DNA from: Tautonia plasticadhaerens
Lineage (GTDB): Bacteria; Planctomycetota; Planctomycetia; Isosphaerales; Isosphaeraceae
Direction: 5' to 3'
Length of the DNA stretch: 64,000 bases
Assembly: GCF_007752535.1 (NCBI RefSeq)
Contig: NZ_CP036426.1
Span: 2,294,001-2,358,000 of the forward strand
Shown: in pieces, positions 1-8,628 of the stretch
Position numbering within the stretch: the first letter of the stretch is position 1
Layout of the letters: each line of letters opens with the position of its first letter
Notes under the pieces: model-generated
The model's database searches: none
Told to the model about the DNA's origin: nothing
Seen by the model: the letters and a program-made list of their open reading frames with translations, nothing else
Position numbers and translations under genes: made by a program

Positions 1-66
1 TCCCCCTCATGCGGGGGCCCGGGTGGGGTGTCTCCGGACTGCGCCCCCGGCCGGTGACGGTGAGCC

Positions 67-3000
67 CTATTCCCCGGGGCTCCGCCTCACCTGCTCGGCA
101 CGCCATTTCTCGGCCTCCCCCCAGCCGGCCGAGGGCGGTGTAGAGCTCGACCAGCAGCTCGGCGGTGGCGACGGGGAAATGCGTCTCCCAGCTCGGGGCG
201 AGGGCGAGTCGGTCGACCGCCTGCTCGTGGCTCTCGAGCAGCAGCGGCTCGGCCTCGGCGTGCTTCCCCTGCCTGAGCAGGGCGGTGCCGAGGAAGAACG
301 CCCGCTTGGTCGCCTGCCAGGAGTCGGGGTCAAGCTCGAGCTGGGTCGCCAGCGTCTCCCGGAGGAGCGGCTCGGCCCGGTCGGCGTGACCGGCCCAGAG
401 GATGTGGGAGGCGAGGGCGAACACCTCGCCGTCGAGGACCTGGTGCGGGGTGTCGGGTCGTCTCCTCAGCCGGTCGACGACCCCTCCAGCCAGCTCGGCG
501 GCCAGCTCGTGGGAGACCGTCAGTCGGAGGCGGGCGTAGGCCCGGAGGGCGCCCTCGTCCAGGGGCCAACCCGCGGCATCGATCCGATCGAGGGCGTCCT
601 GGAAGACGGGGACGACCTCCTCCTCTCGAGCGGCGTCGACGAGCGCCAGGCCGAGGTCGGCGGCGGCCCGGACCAGGGCGATCGGATTCGAGGCCGGCTC
701 CCGTCGGAGCCGTTCCAGGCTCGCCTCCAGCTCCCGGATGCGTTCGCCCTCCAGCCGATGGGCCTCATCGGGCCGGCCGGTGGAGTTGTAGAGCTCGATC
801 AGCGAGCGTCGGGCGACGGCGAGCCCGTTCGGGTCCCAGGGGGGTTGGTCGCCCGCGTGGTCGGACAGCTCGCGGTATCCGTCGGCGAGAGGAGGCTCGG
901 CCTCGGCGTGCTTCCCCTGCCTGAGCAGGGCCTGGCCGATCTGGACGCGAAGCTTGCCGGTCCACCAGCCCCGGTGGCCGTCGCCGCGGAGGGCCAGCTC
1001 GATCTCCAACGCCTCGAGGAGCCGGACGAGGGCCTCGTCGATGCGGCCGGTGGCGACGAGGCTGACGGCGAGGCCCTCGCGGGTGACGGCCCCGCGGTGG
1101 GCCCGGTTCTCGACGGGGAGGTTGGCCTCGAACAACGGGATTGCCGCGGCATGGTCGCCGGACTTGATCCGGTCCCAGGCGAGTGCGTTGCGAAAGGCCC
1201 AGGCGGCCGGATTGCGCCGGCCACCGGCCTCGGCCGCGGCGATCGCCTCCCGAAGGAGCCGGTCCGCGTCGGCCGGGCGGCCAGCCCGGGTGTAGATGTC
1301 GGCGAACACCCGGTGGGCGGCCACGACGCCCGGGTGATCGAGGGGGGCGTCGCGGACCGGGAACCGCGTCAGGATCCCCTCCATCTCGGCGATCGCCTCG
1401 TCGAAGCGCCCGAGGAGGGAGAGCGCCTCCGCCAGGTTGACGGCCGACCAGAGGGTGTAGAGGTGGTCGGGCCCCAGGTGCTCCCGGGTCGAGGCTGCGA
1501 GGGCGCGGTAGTCGTCGACGGCCTCGGCGAGTCGCCCCGAGGCGAGCAACAGGGCCCCCCGGAGGATCCGGGAGTTGGCGGTCTCGGGGTGGTGGGGGCC
1601 GAGCACGCGGGCCTTGTCCGCGATCACCGCTTCGACCTCCGCCTCGGCCTCGTACAGCCGATCGAGCATCCAGAGGGCCTCCGCCAGCGCGTGCCGGGCG
1701 TCGAGCGCCGCCGGGTCGTCGAGCCCGCGCGAGGCGGCGAAGAGGGCGACGGCGCGGCGGAGGTGGTCGAGCCCCTCCTCGTAGCGGCCGATCAACTGGT
1801 AGGAGTTCCCGACCGTCTTGAGGACCTCGGCCTGGATGGAGGGGAGGCCGGGGAACCGCGCGTCGATCCGCTCGGGGGCGAGCCGGGCGGCGGCGCGGTC
1901 GAGCAGCTCGCCGACCGTCGGGTCCGCGGCCACCTCGAAGTCCTCGCCGCCCAGGCGACGGGTCTCGGCCTGCGTGAACTCCGAGGCCTGGCCGAGCAGG
2001 TCGGTCTGGAGGAAGTTCCGGACGGCCTCGGACGACCGCCGCTCCTCCTCGGCTCGGCGGCGCTCCCGGTCGGCGGCCCATCGCTGCGCGATCGCCTCCG
2101 CCTCGTTCGCGCTCGCCTCGGCGAGCGCGGCCTCGGCCCGGCGCTCGGCCCGGCGGGCCTGTACGGCCAGGGCGGTCGCCAGCACGGCCGAGGCGGTGAG
2201 CAAGAGGACGAAGGCCGACCCGACGGCGACGGCTGCCCGATTGCGGCGATAGACCTTGCGGAGCCGATAGCCGAGCGTCGGCGGGCAGGCCTCCACCGGC
2301 TCGTCTTCCAGGTAGCGCTGAACGTCTCGGGCGAGGCCGTTGGCCGTCTCGTAGCGGCGGGCGCGGTCCTTCTCCAGCGCCTTCATCACGATCCAGTCCA
2401 GCTCCCCCCGCAGGACCTGGCCGAGGCGATCGAGCTCGACGCGGCGGGCGGCCGGCAGCTCGGGTTGGGTCCTCGACGCGCTCAGCCGGGTGCTCGGCCG
2501 ATCCGGCTCCTCCTCGCGGATCAGCCGGAGCACCTCGTCGAACGCCGCCGAGGCCAGCCGGGCGCGGTCGATCGGCGTGCTGCCGGTGAGCAGCTCGTAC
2601 AGCAGCACGCCCAGGGCGTAGACGTCCGACCTCGTGTCGATGTCCAGCTGGTTGAGCCTCGCCTGCTCCGGGCTCATGTATTCGAGCGTGCCGATGACCG
2701 AACCGAACGCGGTGAAGAGCGTCCTGTCCGTCAGCTTCGGGCCCGTCGCCTTGGCGACCCCGAAGTCGATGACCTTCGGCACCGGATGGTCGTCGTACAG
2801 CGCGACCAGCACGTTCGACGGCTTGACGTCCCGGTGGATCACCCCCTTCTGGTGGGCGTGCTGGATCGCCTGGCAGACGGGGACGAACAGCGCCAGCCGG
2901 TCGCGGAGTCCGAGCTCCTGCTCCTCGCAGAACCGGGTGATCGGCACCCCCTTGACCAGTTCCATGACGAAGAACGGCGAGCCGGACTCGGTCGCCCCCA

Positions 3001-3424
3001 CGTCGAGCACCCGGGCGATGTTGGGGTGGTCCATCATCGCCAGCGCCTGGCGCTCGGCCTCGAACCGGGCGAGGATCGACCGGGAGTCCATCCCCGGCCT
3101 CATGATCTTCAGGGCCACCGTGCGACGGACCGGCTCCTCCTGCTGGGCCATGAAGACGACGCCCATGCCCCCCTCGCCGATCTGCTGGAGCAGCTTGTAC
3201 GGGCCGACGCGGACGCCGGGCCGCTCGGCCGGGGCGGCGGCCGTGAGCGTCGTCCCGACGGCCGGCCGCTCCAGGAAGACGCCCGACCCCTCGCCCGCGG
3301 CCAGCAATTGCTCGACCCCGAGGCGGAGCCCGGGGTCGCCCGCGCAGGCCCGGTCCAGGTACGAAGATCGCTCGGCCGGGTCGGTGATCTCCAAGGCCGC
3401 GAGGAAGATGGACCGCTCGTTCAC
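67..3424 (-). CDS. Serine/threonine protein kinase with TPR-type C-terminus (apparent frameshift near its 3' end)
   Basis: Transmembrane Hanks-type kinase with an N-terminal cytoplasmic kinase domain. From a GTG at 3424 (GGAG about 7 bases upstream) the frame gives a glycine loop GEGGMGVV (about residues 83-90), VALK (K106), HRDVKPSN (D198) and DFG (219-221). A hydrophobic segment around residues 400-425 is followed by helical TPR-like repeats. The frame stays open to the window edge, but the expected ending is in another frame: dropping one G from a six-G run (plus-strand C run 117-122) gives LGEAEKWRAEQVRRSPGE and a TAG at 67-69. The frameshift could be real or a sequencing error. The gene lies downstream of an ECF sigma gene on the same strand, a usual planctomycete pairing. 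Targets are unknown. Confidence 0.9.
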
Positions 3425-3572
3425 GGTGGGGCTCCGGCACGGGTTTCGGGGGATGTGGGGCACGCATACTGGGGTGCGCCCGGGTCGCGGGACGGCGCGC
3501 GGCGGTCGATCGGCGTCGGCCCGATCGGGGCCGATGGGGGCTCGATGCCCCGTAGGCCCCGGGGCCCGGAGA

Positions 3573-3881
3573 TCAGCCCGAGGCGGCCTGGACGGCCATC
3601 GAGAAGCAGGGGTTGGCGTCGCCGACCGGCTCAAGGACGGGGAAGAGGATGCCGACGGGTGCCGCCTTGGGTCCCGACTCAACCCCTCCGGCCGGCTCGA
3701 AGACCGGGAAAAGGATGTTCACGGAGTCCGGCCCCGCCAGCGAACTCGGCGGCACGGCTGTGACGGCCGGGACGACGGCCATCAAGTCGCTGGACTCCTG
3801 CATCCCCGGCATGAAACGGGTCGTCCGGGTGGGGGCAGGGCGACCTGGGCGGGCCGGGGGTATGCGGAGGATCGGGCGCAT
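3573..3881 (-). CDS. Possible small protein with an internal duplication
   Basis: Open frame of 102 codons between the sigma factor and the kinase, same strand. The C-terminal half carries two similar segments, NILFPVFEPAGG and GILFPVLEPVGD, about 20 residues apart. The N-terminal third is Pro/Arg-rich, so a start at an internal Met (3812 or 3803) is possible. I recognise no family. Amino-acid use in the last 75 residues (V, L, F, P, A) looks more protein-like than typical high-GC shadow frames, but the call is weak. Otherwise the 3425-4004 gap shows no recognised feature. Confidence 0.3.
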   Translation of the reverse strand: MRPILRIPPARPGRPAPTRTTRFMPGMQESSDLMAVVPAVTAVPPSSLAGPDSVNILFPVFEPAGGVESGPKAAPVGILFPVLEPVGDANPCFSMAVQAASG

Positions 3882-4004
3882 GATCGGTCCCTCGTCCGGT
3901 TCTCGGGGACGGCGGTCGGGCCGACCACCCCGGTCGAAGGGTCGAACGATCGGCCTGCCGACATCCCCATGCGAGAATCGCGGGCGACGACCGCCAACTT
4001 TTCT

Positions 4005-4586
4005 TCAGGGAGCGCCCCCGCCCGGGCCGCCGGTCCCTTCGATGGCCCGTCGCAGCCAGGCACGGGCATAGGCCCAGGTCCGCTCGGCGGACCGGGTCGA
4101 GAGGCCCAGGACCGAGGCCGCGTCGGCCATCGAGAGGCCGGCGAAGTAGCGGAGCTTGACCAGTTCGGCGGCCTGGGGGTCGGCCTCGGCCAGCAGGCCC
4201 AGCGCCTCGTCCACGGCGAGCAACTCCTCGGGCCGACCCGGGGCAGCCACGTCCGCGGGGTCGCGATCGACCCGGTCGAGGCCTCCGCCGCGCTTCAGGC
4301 TCGCCTTGCGCCTGGCCGCCTCCACGAGGATGCGGCGCATCGCCTCGGCCGCGGCGGCGAAGAAATGGCCGCGGTTCTCCCAACGACCGCCGCCCGAGGG
4401 ACCCACGAGCCGGAGATAGGCCTCATGGACCAGGGCGGTCGCCTCGAGCGTCTGGCCGGGGAGTTCTCGGCCGAGCTCCCGGGCGGCCAGGCGGCGCAGC
4501 TCGTCGTAGACCAGCGGCAGGAGCAGCTCGGCCGCCTCCGGGTCGCCTCGCTCGATCGCCGAGAGGATGCGCGTGACGTCGTCCAT
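4005..4586 (-). CDS. ECF-family RNA polymerase sigma factor
   Basis: Alternative sigma factor of 193 aa. Region 2 is visible as LVYDELRRLAARELGR followed by ALVHEAYLRLVG and the RGHFFAAAAEAMRRILVEAAR helix. Region 4 is AAELVKLRYFAGLSMADAASVLGLS followed by a recognition helix ending RTWAYARAWLRR. This is the pattern of the planctomycete-expanded ECF group usually encoded beside Ser/Thr kinases. The start MDDVTRILSAIERGD at 4586 is preferred over an upstream Met (4610) because family members begin this way. No anti-sigma gene is adjacent; the downstream kinase at 67-3424 is the likely functional partner by family precedent (inference). Confidence 0.92.
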   Translation of the reverse strand: MDDVTRILSAIERGDPEAAELLLPLVYDELRRLAARELGRELPGQTLEATALVHEAYLRLVGPSGGGRWENRGHFFAAAAEAMRRILVEAARRKASLKRGGGLDRVDRDPADVAAPGRPEELLAVDEALGLLAEADPQAAELVKLRYFAGLSMADAASVLGLSTRSAERTWAYARAWLRRAIEGTGGPGGGAP

Positions 4587-5253
4587 CGCCTGGTGCCGCC
4601 CGCAACCCATCCCCCGCGCCTCGATGAGCCGCCGAGGCCCATCACCCGGGCCGCGACGAAGCCCGGTCCCCGGGACGGGTGATGTCTGCTTAAGGTTATC
4701 CGACGGATGGGTGTGGAGGCAGCCTTACCCGGGACGGCAAGGAAGTCCGCTCGTGCTGCGTCATGTAATCCGGCTTGCTTTCCTCGATCCGCCGGCCCCA
4801 CAGGGCCGATCGGGCACACCGTCGGGCCCCGGCCCTCGGGGCCTCGGAGGCCGTGGGGGATGGCCCGGGGTCGGGGAGAAACCCGACACCCCCTCCGTGA
4901 GATCCCCGAGGGACCGGGAGCCCTGGGCATCGGACGATGTCTGGGGGAGTGGAGGCGGCCGGCCGGCCCCCGGTCGGCCGGCCCGAACGACCGCCGCCCC
5001 CCGGGGAGGACAGTGGGTGTCACGACGGGTGTGCCACCGAAGATGCCGGTCGACGCCGCCCGGCCGACGGGAAGGTCGGCGCCTCGAAGCCGAGGGGCCC
5101 CCCACCTCCTCGACTCCCCGGCGGCCCCGGGGCCACCCGGCCGGGGCCGAGGCGCCCGGGCCGTCGGCCTCCCCGACCGGGCCTCGGCCCGACGACCCCG
5201 GTCGGCCTCCCCCCGAACCCCGGATCACCCCGACAGGGCAGGCAGGACGTGTG
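4587..5253. other. Intergenic region, divergent promoters, no gene supported
   Basis: 667 bp between the leftward sigma factor and the rightward receiver gene. Frames cross it on both strands but their translations are Pro/Arg/Gly-rich with no family-like stretch. It must hold the promoters of both divergent genes; I could not pick convincing -35/-10 boxes. Confidence 0.5.
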
Positions 5254-5649
5254 ATGGACCCACTTCGCGTCATCGTCGTGGACGACAGCCCCGTGATGCT
5301 CCGGAGCATGGCTCGACTGCTGGTCGGGCTCCCCGGGGTGCAGGTCGTCGCTCGGGCGGCCTCCGGGGTGGAGGCCCTGGAGGCCTCGGGCCGGCTCAGG
5401 CCCGATCTCGTCCTGATCGACCTGGCCATGCCCGGGATGGACGGCCTGGAGGCCTCCCGGAGGCACTCCGCCGCCTCCGACGCGCCGACCGTCATCCTGA
5501 CCACCGTCCACGACCTGCCCGAGTACCGCGAGGCGGCCCTCGCCGCCGGGGCCCTCGACCTGCTGATCAAGTCGGAGCTGGGACGCCTCCTGGGACCGGC
5601 CCTCCGGCTCGTGCCCCGACGCCCCGCCGACGGCCCCCGGCCCCGGTGA
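5254..5649 (+). CDS. Stand-alone response-regulator receiver protein
   Basis: CheY-like single-domain response regulator, 131 aa. Phosphoacceptor chemistry is intact: acidic pair D10-D11, phosphorylation site D56 (LVLIDLAMPGMDG), T83/T84 in ILTTVHD and K106 in LLIKSE. There is no output domain; after the receiver only a short Arg/Pro tail (RRPADGPRPR) remains. ATG at 5254 is preceded by an in-frame GTG at 5251, which could be used instead. No histidine kinase is adjacent, so it is an orphan that probably acts by protein-protein contact (inference). Confidence 0.88.
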   Translation: MDPLRVIVVDDSPVMLRSMARLLVGLPGVQVVARAASGVEALEASGRLRPDLVLIDLAMPGMDGLEASRRHSAASDAPTVILTTVHDLPEYREAALAAGALDLLIKSELGRLLGPALRLVPRRPADGPRPR

Positions 5650-5739
5650 TCCCCGGCCCGGGCGGCCTCCCCGGTGCCCGACAAACTCCACCCGACCGAC
5701 GCGTCCCGCACGCCCGACGCGACGAAGCTTGACTCGATC

Positions 5740-5768
5740 TTGACGCGGCGAATATCAGGCCCTATGAA
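5740..5768 (+). promoter_or_regulatory. Candidate sigma-70-type promoter of the histone-like gene
   Basis: TTGACG at 5740-5745 and TATGAA at 5763-5768 are separated by 17 bp, in an unusually A+T-rich patch 73 bp upstream of the 5841 start. A second possible -35, TTGACT, lies just upstream at 5729-5734. Prediction from consensus only. Confidence 0.4.
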
Positions 5769-5840
5769 CTCTCCAGCAGGTGCGGCGATTGTGCGCCGGC
5801 CGGTCCCGAGACACCTCCCCCCCGAGGCCCTGAACCAGCG

Positions 5841-6221
5841 ATGGCCACGACCAAGAAGGGTGACACCCCCAAGGCCAGGAAGCCGGCCGCCGAGAAGACC
5901 ACGGTTGACGCACCGAAGCGCGCGACCAGGAACACGGCCGCCGCCGCCGCCAAGGCCGACGGCGCCTCGAAGACCTCCCCCGCCAAGCCCGCCGCCAAGA
6001 AGGCCGCCCCCGTCAAGCTCACCGACAACCAGGTCAAGTTCCTCCAGGCCATCGCCGCCGCCGGCGAGGCCGGCTACGAGCCCCGGAACAAGAACGAGCA
6101 GCGCAGCATCGACGCCCTCGTCACCCGCAAGCTGCTCAAGAAGGGGGCCAAGAACAAGGAGACCGGCAACGCCCGATACCTGCTCACCAAGGCCGGCACC
6201 TCGCACCTGCCCACCGCCTGA
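5841..6221 (+). CDS. Histone H1-like basic DNA-binding protein
   Basis: 126 aa, two parts. Residues 1-58 are a Lys/Ala/Pro-rich tail (KKGDTPKARKPAAEK, KPAAKKAAPVK) like histone H1 tails and bacterial AlgP/Hc1-type proteins. Residues 59-126 form a compact predicted helical or winged-helix segment (LTDNQVKFLQAIAAAGEAGY, then SIDALVTRKLLKKGAK and ARYLLTKAG). A nucleoid-associated DNA-binding role is inferred from composition and layout, not from a named family. Codon use is highly biased (AAG, GCC), as in well-expressed genes, and a good promoter and a strong terminator frame it. Confidence 0.8.
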   Translation: MATTKKGDTPKARKPAAEKTTVDAPKRATRNTAAAAAKADGASKTSPAKPAAKKAAPVKLTDNQVKFLQAIAAAGEAGYEPRNKNEQRSIDALVTRKLLKKGAKNKETGNARYLLTKAGTSHLPTA

Positions 6222-6254
6222 CCCGGCCCGCCTCGAGCTGACCGGGGCAAGCCC

Positions 6255-6293
6255 GACGCCCGAGCCCCCACGACGTCGAGGGGCTCGGGCGTC
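6255..6293. terminator. Bidirectional hairpin terminator
   Basis: Perfect 14-bp stem, GACGCCCGAGCCCC at 6255-6268 pairing with GGGGCTCGGGCGTC at 6280-6293, with an 11-nt loop. It lies between the converging histone-like gene (ends 6221) and PAP2 gene (ends 6323). There is no T-tract, so efficiency as an intrinsic terminator is uncertain. Confidence 0.65.
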
Positions 6294-6322
6294 CGTGGGT
6301 CCCGACCGGGCCCCGTCGGGGT

Positions 6323-7051
6323 TCACGCCTCGATCGAGGCCTCGACCATCCCCCTCCGCTGGAGCCACCGGGCCGCCTCCCAGCAGAGGATCGCCCAGGC
6401 CATCCCCGCGCACCAGCCGGCGAGCACGTCGGTCGGGTAATGCACGCCCAGGTAGATCCGGCTGAGGCCGACGAGCGCCGTGATCGAGGCCGCCACCGCC
6501 ACGATGTAGAGCTTCAAGGCAGGCCGCTCGACCAGCCGGGCCAGCAGCGCGCCGAGCGTCAGGTAGGTGACCGCCGCCAGCAGGGAGTGCCCGCTGGGGA
6601 AGCTCGCCTGGGAGGCGTGCATCAGGTGCGGCACCACGGAGGGCCGGGGCCGGTCGTAGAGCCCCTTGAGCGTCGAGCTGACCAGCTGCCCCCCCACCGT
6701 CGCCGCCAGCACCAGCGCCGCCGCGTGGTACTTGCGGTCCATCAGCAGGAAGCCGACGGTCGAGGCCGTCACCAGGCCGATGATCGCCACGCCCCCCATC
6801 GCCGTCAGGTCCCGGACCAGTTCCTCGACCACCGGCCCGCCGATCGGGTCCGAGGGGTCGTCCGGGCTCCTCAAGGCCATCAGGATCCGCTCGTCCAGCT
6901 TGACGGTGTCCCCTTCCGACACCTCGTCGGCGATCTCCAGGAAGCCCCAGGCGCCGCCGACGACCGCCAGGATCGACAGCATCACCACCAGGTCGATCCC
7001 GCCGACCGCGTCCCTCGCCCGCCGGGCCAGGGTCAAGAACCGATCACGCAC
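6323..7051 (-). CDS. PAP2-family membrane phosphatase
   Basis: Integral membrane phosphatidic-acid phosphatase type 2 protein, 242 aa. All three motifs are present: K129 with RPRP (KGLYDRPRP), PSGH at 152-155 (catalytic His155) and S197-R198 with H204 and D208 (SRIYLGVHYPTD). Hydrophobic segments occur at about 20-40, 85-103, 110-128, 156-172, 180-197 and 208-225. Family members dephosphorylate lipid phosphates such as undecaprenyl pyrophosphate or phosphatidic acid; the substrate here cannot be read. Its start faces the tspO gene, so 7052-7235 holds divergent promoters. Confidence 0.93.
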   Translation of the reverse strand: MRDRFLTLARRARDAVGGIDLVVMLSILAVVGGAWGFLEIADEVSEGDTVKLDERILMALRSPDDPSDPIGGPVVEELVRDLTAMGGVAIIGLVTASTVGFLLMDRKYHAAALVLAATVGGQLVSSTLKGLYDRPRPSVVPHLMHASQASFPSGHSLLAAVTYLTLGALLARLVERPALKLYIVAVAASITALVGLSRIYLGVHYPTDVLAGWCAGMAWAILCWEAARWLQRRGMVEASIEA

Positions 7052-7235
7052 CGCTCGTCCCTCCTCCGCCGATCACCCGGGTCGACAACGCTCTCCTGCG
7101 ATTGGACCCGGTCCTCCCCGACCCCGGCAAGTGGCGCGCCCCGCCCTGCTCGACCCTTGACGGCCCCTCCCTGGCCCCCCGACGATGGTCCGCGTCGCTC
7201 CCCGATGGACCCGCCCCGGAGACCCTCCCCTCACC

Positions 7236-7751
7236 ATGACCACCCCCGAGGCGTCGGCCTCTCCCCCGGGATCGCCGGGCCGGGACCTCCTCGCCCTGGT
7301 CGGCTTCCTGGCCCTCTGCTTCTCGGCGGCCGGGGTCGGCGGGTGGCTGACGGCACGAGGCCTGGGGGCGTGGTACGACTCGTTGCGCAAGCCGTCGTGG
7401 AACCCGCCAGGCGCCGTCTTCGGCCCCGTCTGGACCCTCCTCTACGCGAGCATGGCCGTGGCCGCCTGGCTCGCCTGGAGGCGATCGGGATGGGCCGGGG
7501 CCCGGGGCGCCCTGCTCCTCTTCGGCCTGCAACTGGTGCTGAACGTCGCCTGGTCCGGGCTGTTCTTCGGCCTGAGGAGGCCCGACCTCGCCCTGCTGGA
7601 GATCGCCGCCCTCTGGCTCGCCATCCTGGCGACGCTCGTCGCCTTCGCCCGGGTCCGGCCCCTCGCCGGTTGGCTCATGGCCCCCTACCTGCTCTGGGTG
7701 ACCTTCGCCACCGCGCTGAACTTCGCCCTCTGGCGGCTCAACGCCCCCTGA
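7236..7751 (+). CDS. tspO: TspO/MBR family tryptophan-rich sensory protein
   Basis: 171-aa membrane protein of the TspO/peripheral benzodiazepine receptor family, which binds tetrapyrroles and related ligands. Five hydrophobic segments fit the family fold. Diagnostic stretches are KPSWNPPGAVFGPVW around residues 52-66, LQLVLNVAWSGLFFGLRRPD and APYLLWVTFATALNFALW at the C-terminus. ATG at 7236 is chosen over an in-frame upstream ATG at 7185 because the extra residues are Pro/Arg-rich and unlike the family. A cupredoxin-like gene begins 30 bp downstream and may be co-transcribed. Confidence 0.92.
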   Translation: MTTPEASASPPGSPGRDLLALVGFLALCFSAAGVGGWLTARGLGAWYDSLRKPSWNPPGAVFGPVWTLLYASMAVAAWLAWRRSGWAGARGALLLFGLQLVLNVAWSGLFFGLRRPDLALLEIAALWLAILATLVAFARVRPLAGWLMAPYLLWVTFATALNFALWRLNAP

Positions 7752-7782
7752 ACCGCCCACGGCCCCCGAACGGACGTTGCCC

Positions 7783-8508
7783 ATGACCTCCGCCCTTCTC
7801 GCCTGGCTATTAACCCTCACCCCGGCGAGCGACGACGGCACCGAGACGACCACCCCGCCTCCTGGCCTCGGGGTCGTCTCCGGCCGGGTCACCTACGACG
7901 GCCCGTTGCTCCCCCCGGTGCTCAACTCCGAGGCCGGCACCCGTCGCCAGCCCATCGAGGTCGATCCCGACGTGAAGGGCCTCCGGGAGGCGGCCGTCTG
8001 GCTCGACGGAGTCCCCGACGACGCCACGGCCCCGCTCGACGAGGAGCAGGGACCGGTGGTCGTCGACCAGATCCAGTTCGAGTTCGTGCCCCACGTCCTC
8101 ACGGTCCGGGCCGGTCGGCCGGTCGCGTTCCTCAACAACGACGTCGCCAACCACGGCGTCACGGCCTCCGCCAGATCCGATCGCAACCGGTTCAGCGTCA
8201 CCCGGCAGCCGGGGGACGAGTACGTCCACTGCTTCGACGCCTCCCGAGGGCCGGTGGCGATCGGCTGCCCGGTGCACGCGGCGATGTCGGCCTGGGTCTT
8301 CGTCCTCGACCATCCCTACCACGCCGTCACCGACCGGCTCGGCCGATTCGAGCTGCCCCCCGCGCCCCCCGGTCGCTACGACCTCGTCGTCCACCACCCC
8401 GACGGCGGCCTCAGGAGGCGGGTCCCGGTCGACATCCGGGCCGGGGACCGGACGGAAGTCCTCGTCGACTTCCACGCCGGGGATCTCCGACCCCCGGGAC
8501 GGCCCTGA
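7783..8508 (+). CDS. Secreted cupredoxin-like (plastocyanin-type) copper protein with carboxypeptidase-regulatory-like tail
   Basis: About 241 aa. A short hydrophobic N-terminus (SALLAWLLTLTPAS) suggests export. The middle is cupredoxin-like: an NHGV His near residue 124 and a C-terminal cluster CPVHAAM (Cys, His, Met near 162, 165, 168) supply the expected type-1 copper ligands, resembling methylamine-utilisation-type plastocyanin domains. The end (RFELPPAPPGRYDLVVHHPDGG) resembles a carboxypeptidase regulatory-like beta sandwich. Likely periplasmic electron carrier or copper binder. An ATG two codons upstream (7777) is also possible. Confidence 0.82.
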   Translation: MTSALLAWLLTLTPASDDGTETTTPPPGLGVVSGRVTYDGPLLPPVLNSEAGTRRQPIEVDPDVKGLREAAVWLDGVPDDATAPLDEEQGPVVVDQIQFEFVPHVLTVRAGRPVAFLNNDVANHGVTASARSDRNRFSVTRQPGDEYVHCFDASRGPVAIGCPVHAAMSAWVFVLDHPYHAVTDRLGRFELPPAPPGRYDLVVHHPDGGLRRRVPVDIRAGDRTEVLVDFHAGDLRPPGRP

Positions 8509-8628
8509 GCCTCCCCATCCGACCTCGACAGGACCGGCCCGACGCCGTAAGGTCCCCGCACCGGCCCGGCCCCGGGTCGGGCCGAGTCCCCCAGCCCGTC
8601 GATGGATCGACCCCGGAGGAGGCCCGTC

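Noticed and set aside
765-3467. Long leftward frame of 900 codons overlapping the kinase
   Set aside because: Different reading frame of the same strand; Pro/Arg-rich. The true kinase frame is the one from GTG 3424.
23-3763. Very long rightward frame antisense to the kinase
   Set aside because: Gly/Glu/Arg-rich without any domain; the opposite strand encodes a complete kinase with all catalytic motifs. It arises from the high GC at third positions.
4295-5023. Leftward frame upstream of the sigma factor
   Set aside because: Its start would run through the sigma gene in another frame; composition is shadow-like.
6323-7051. Possible glucose-6-phosphatase assignment
   Set aside because: Only the general PAP2 motifs can be read; no evidence for that substrate.
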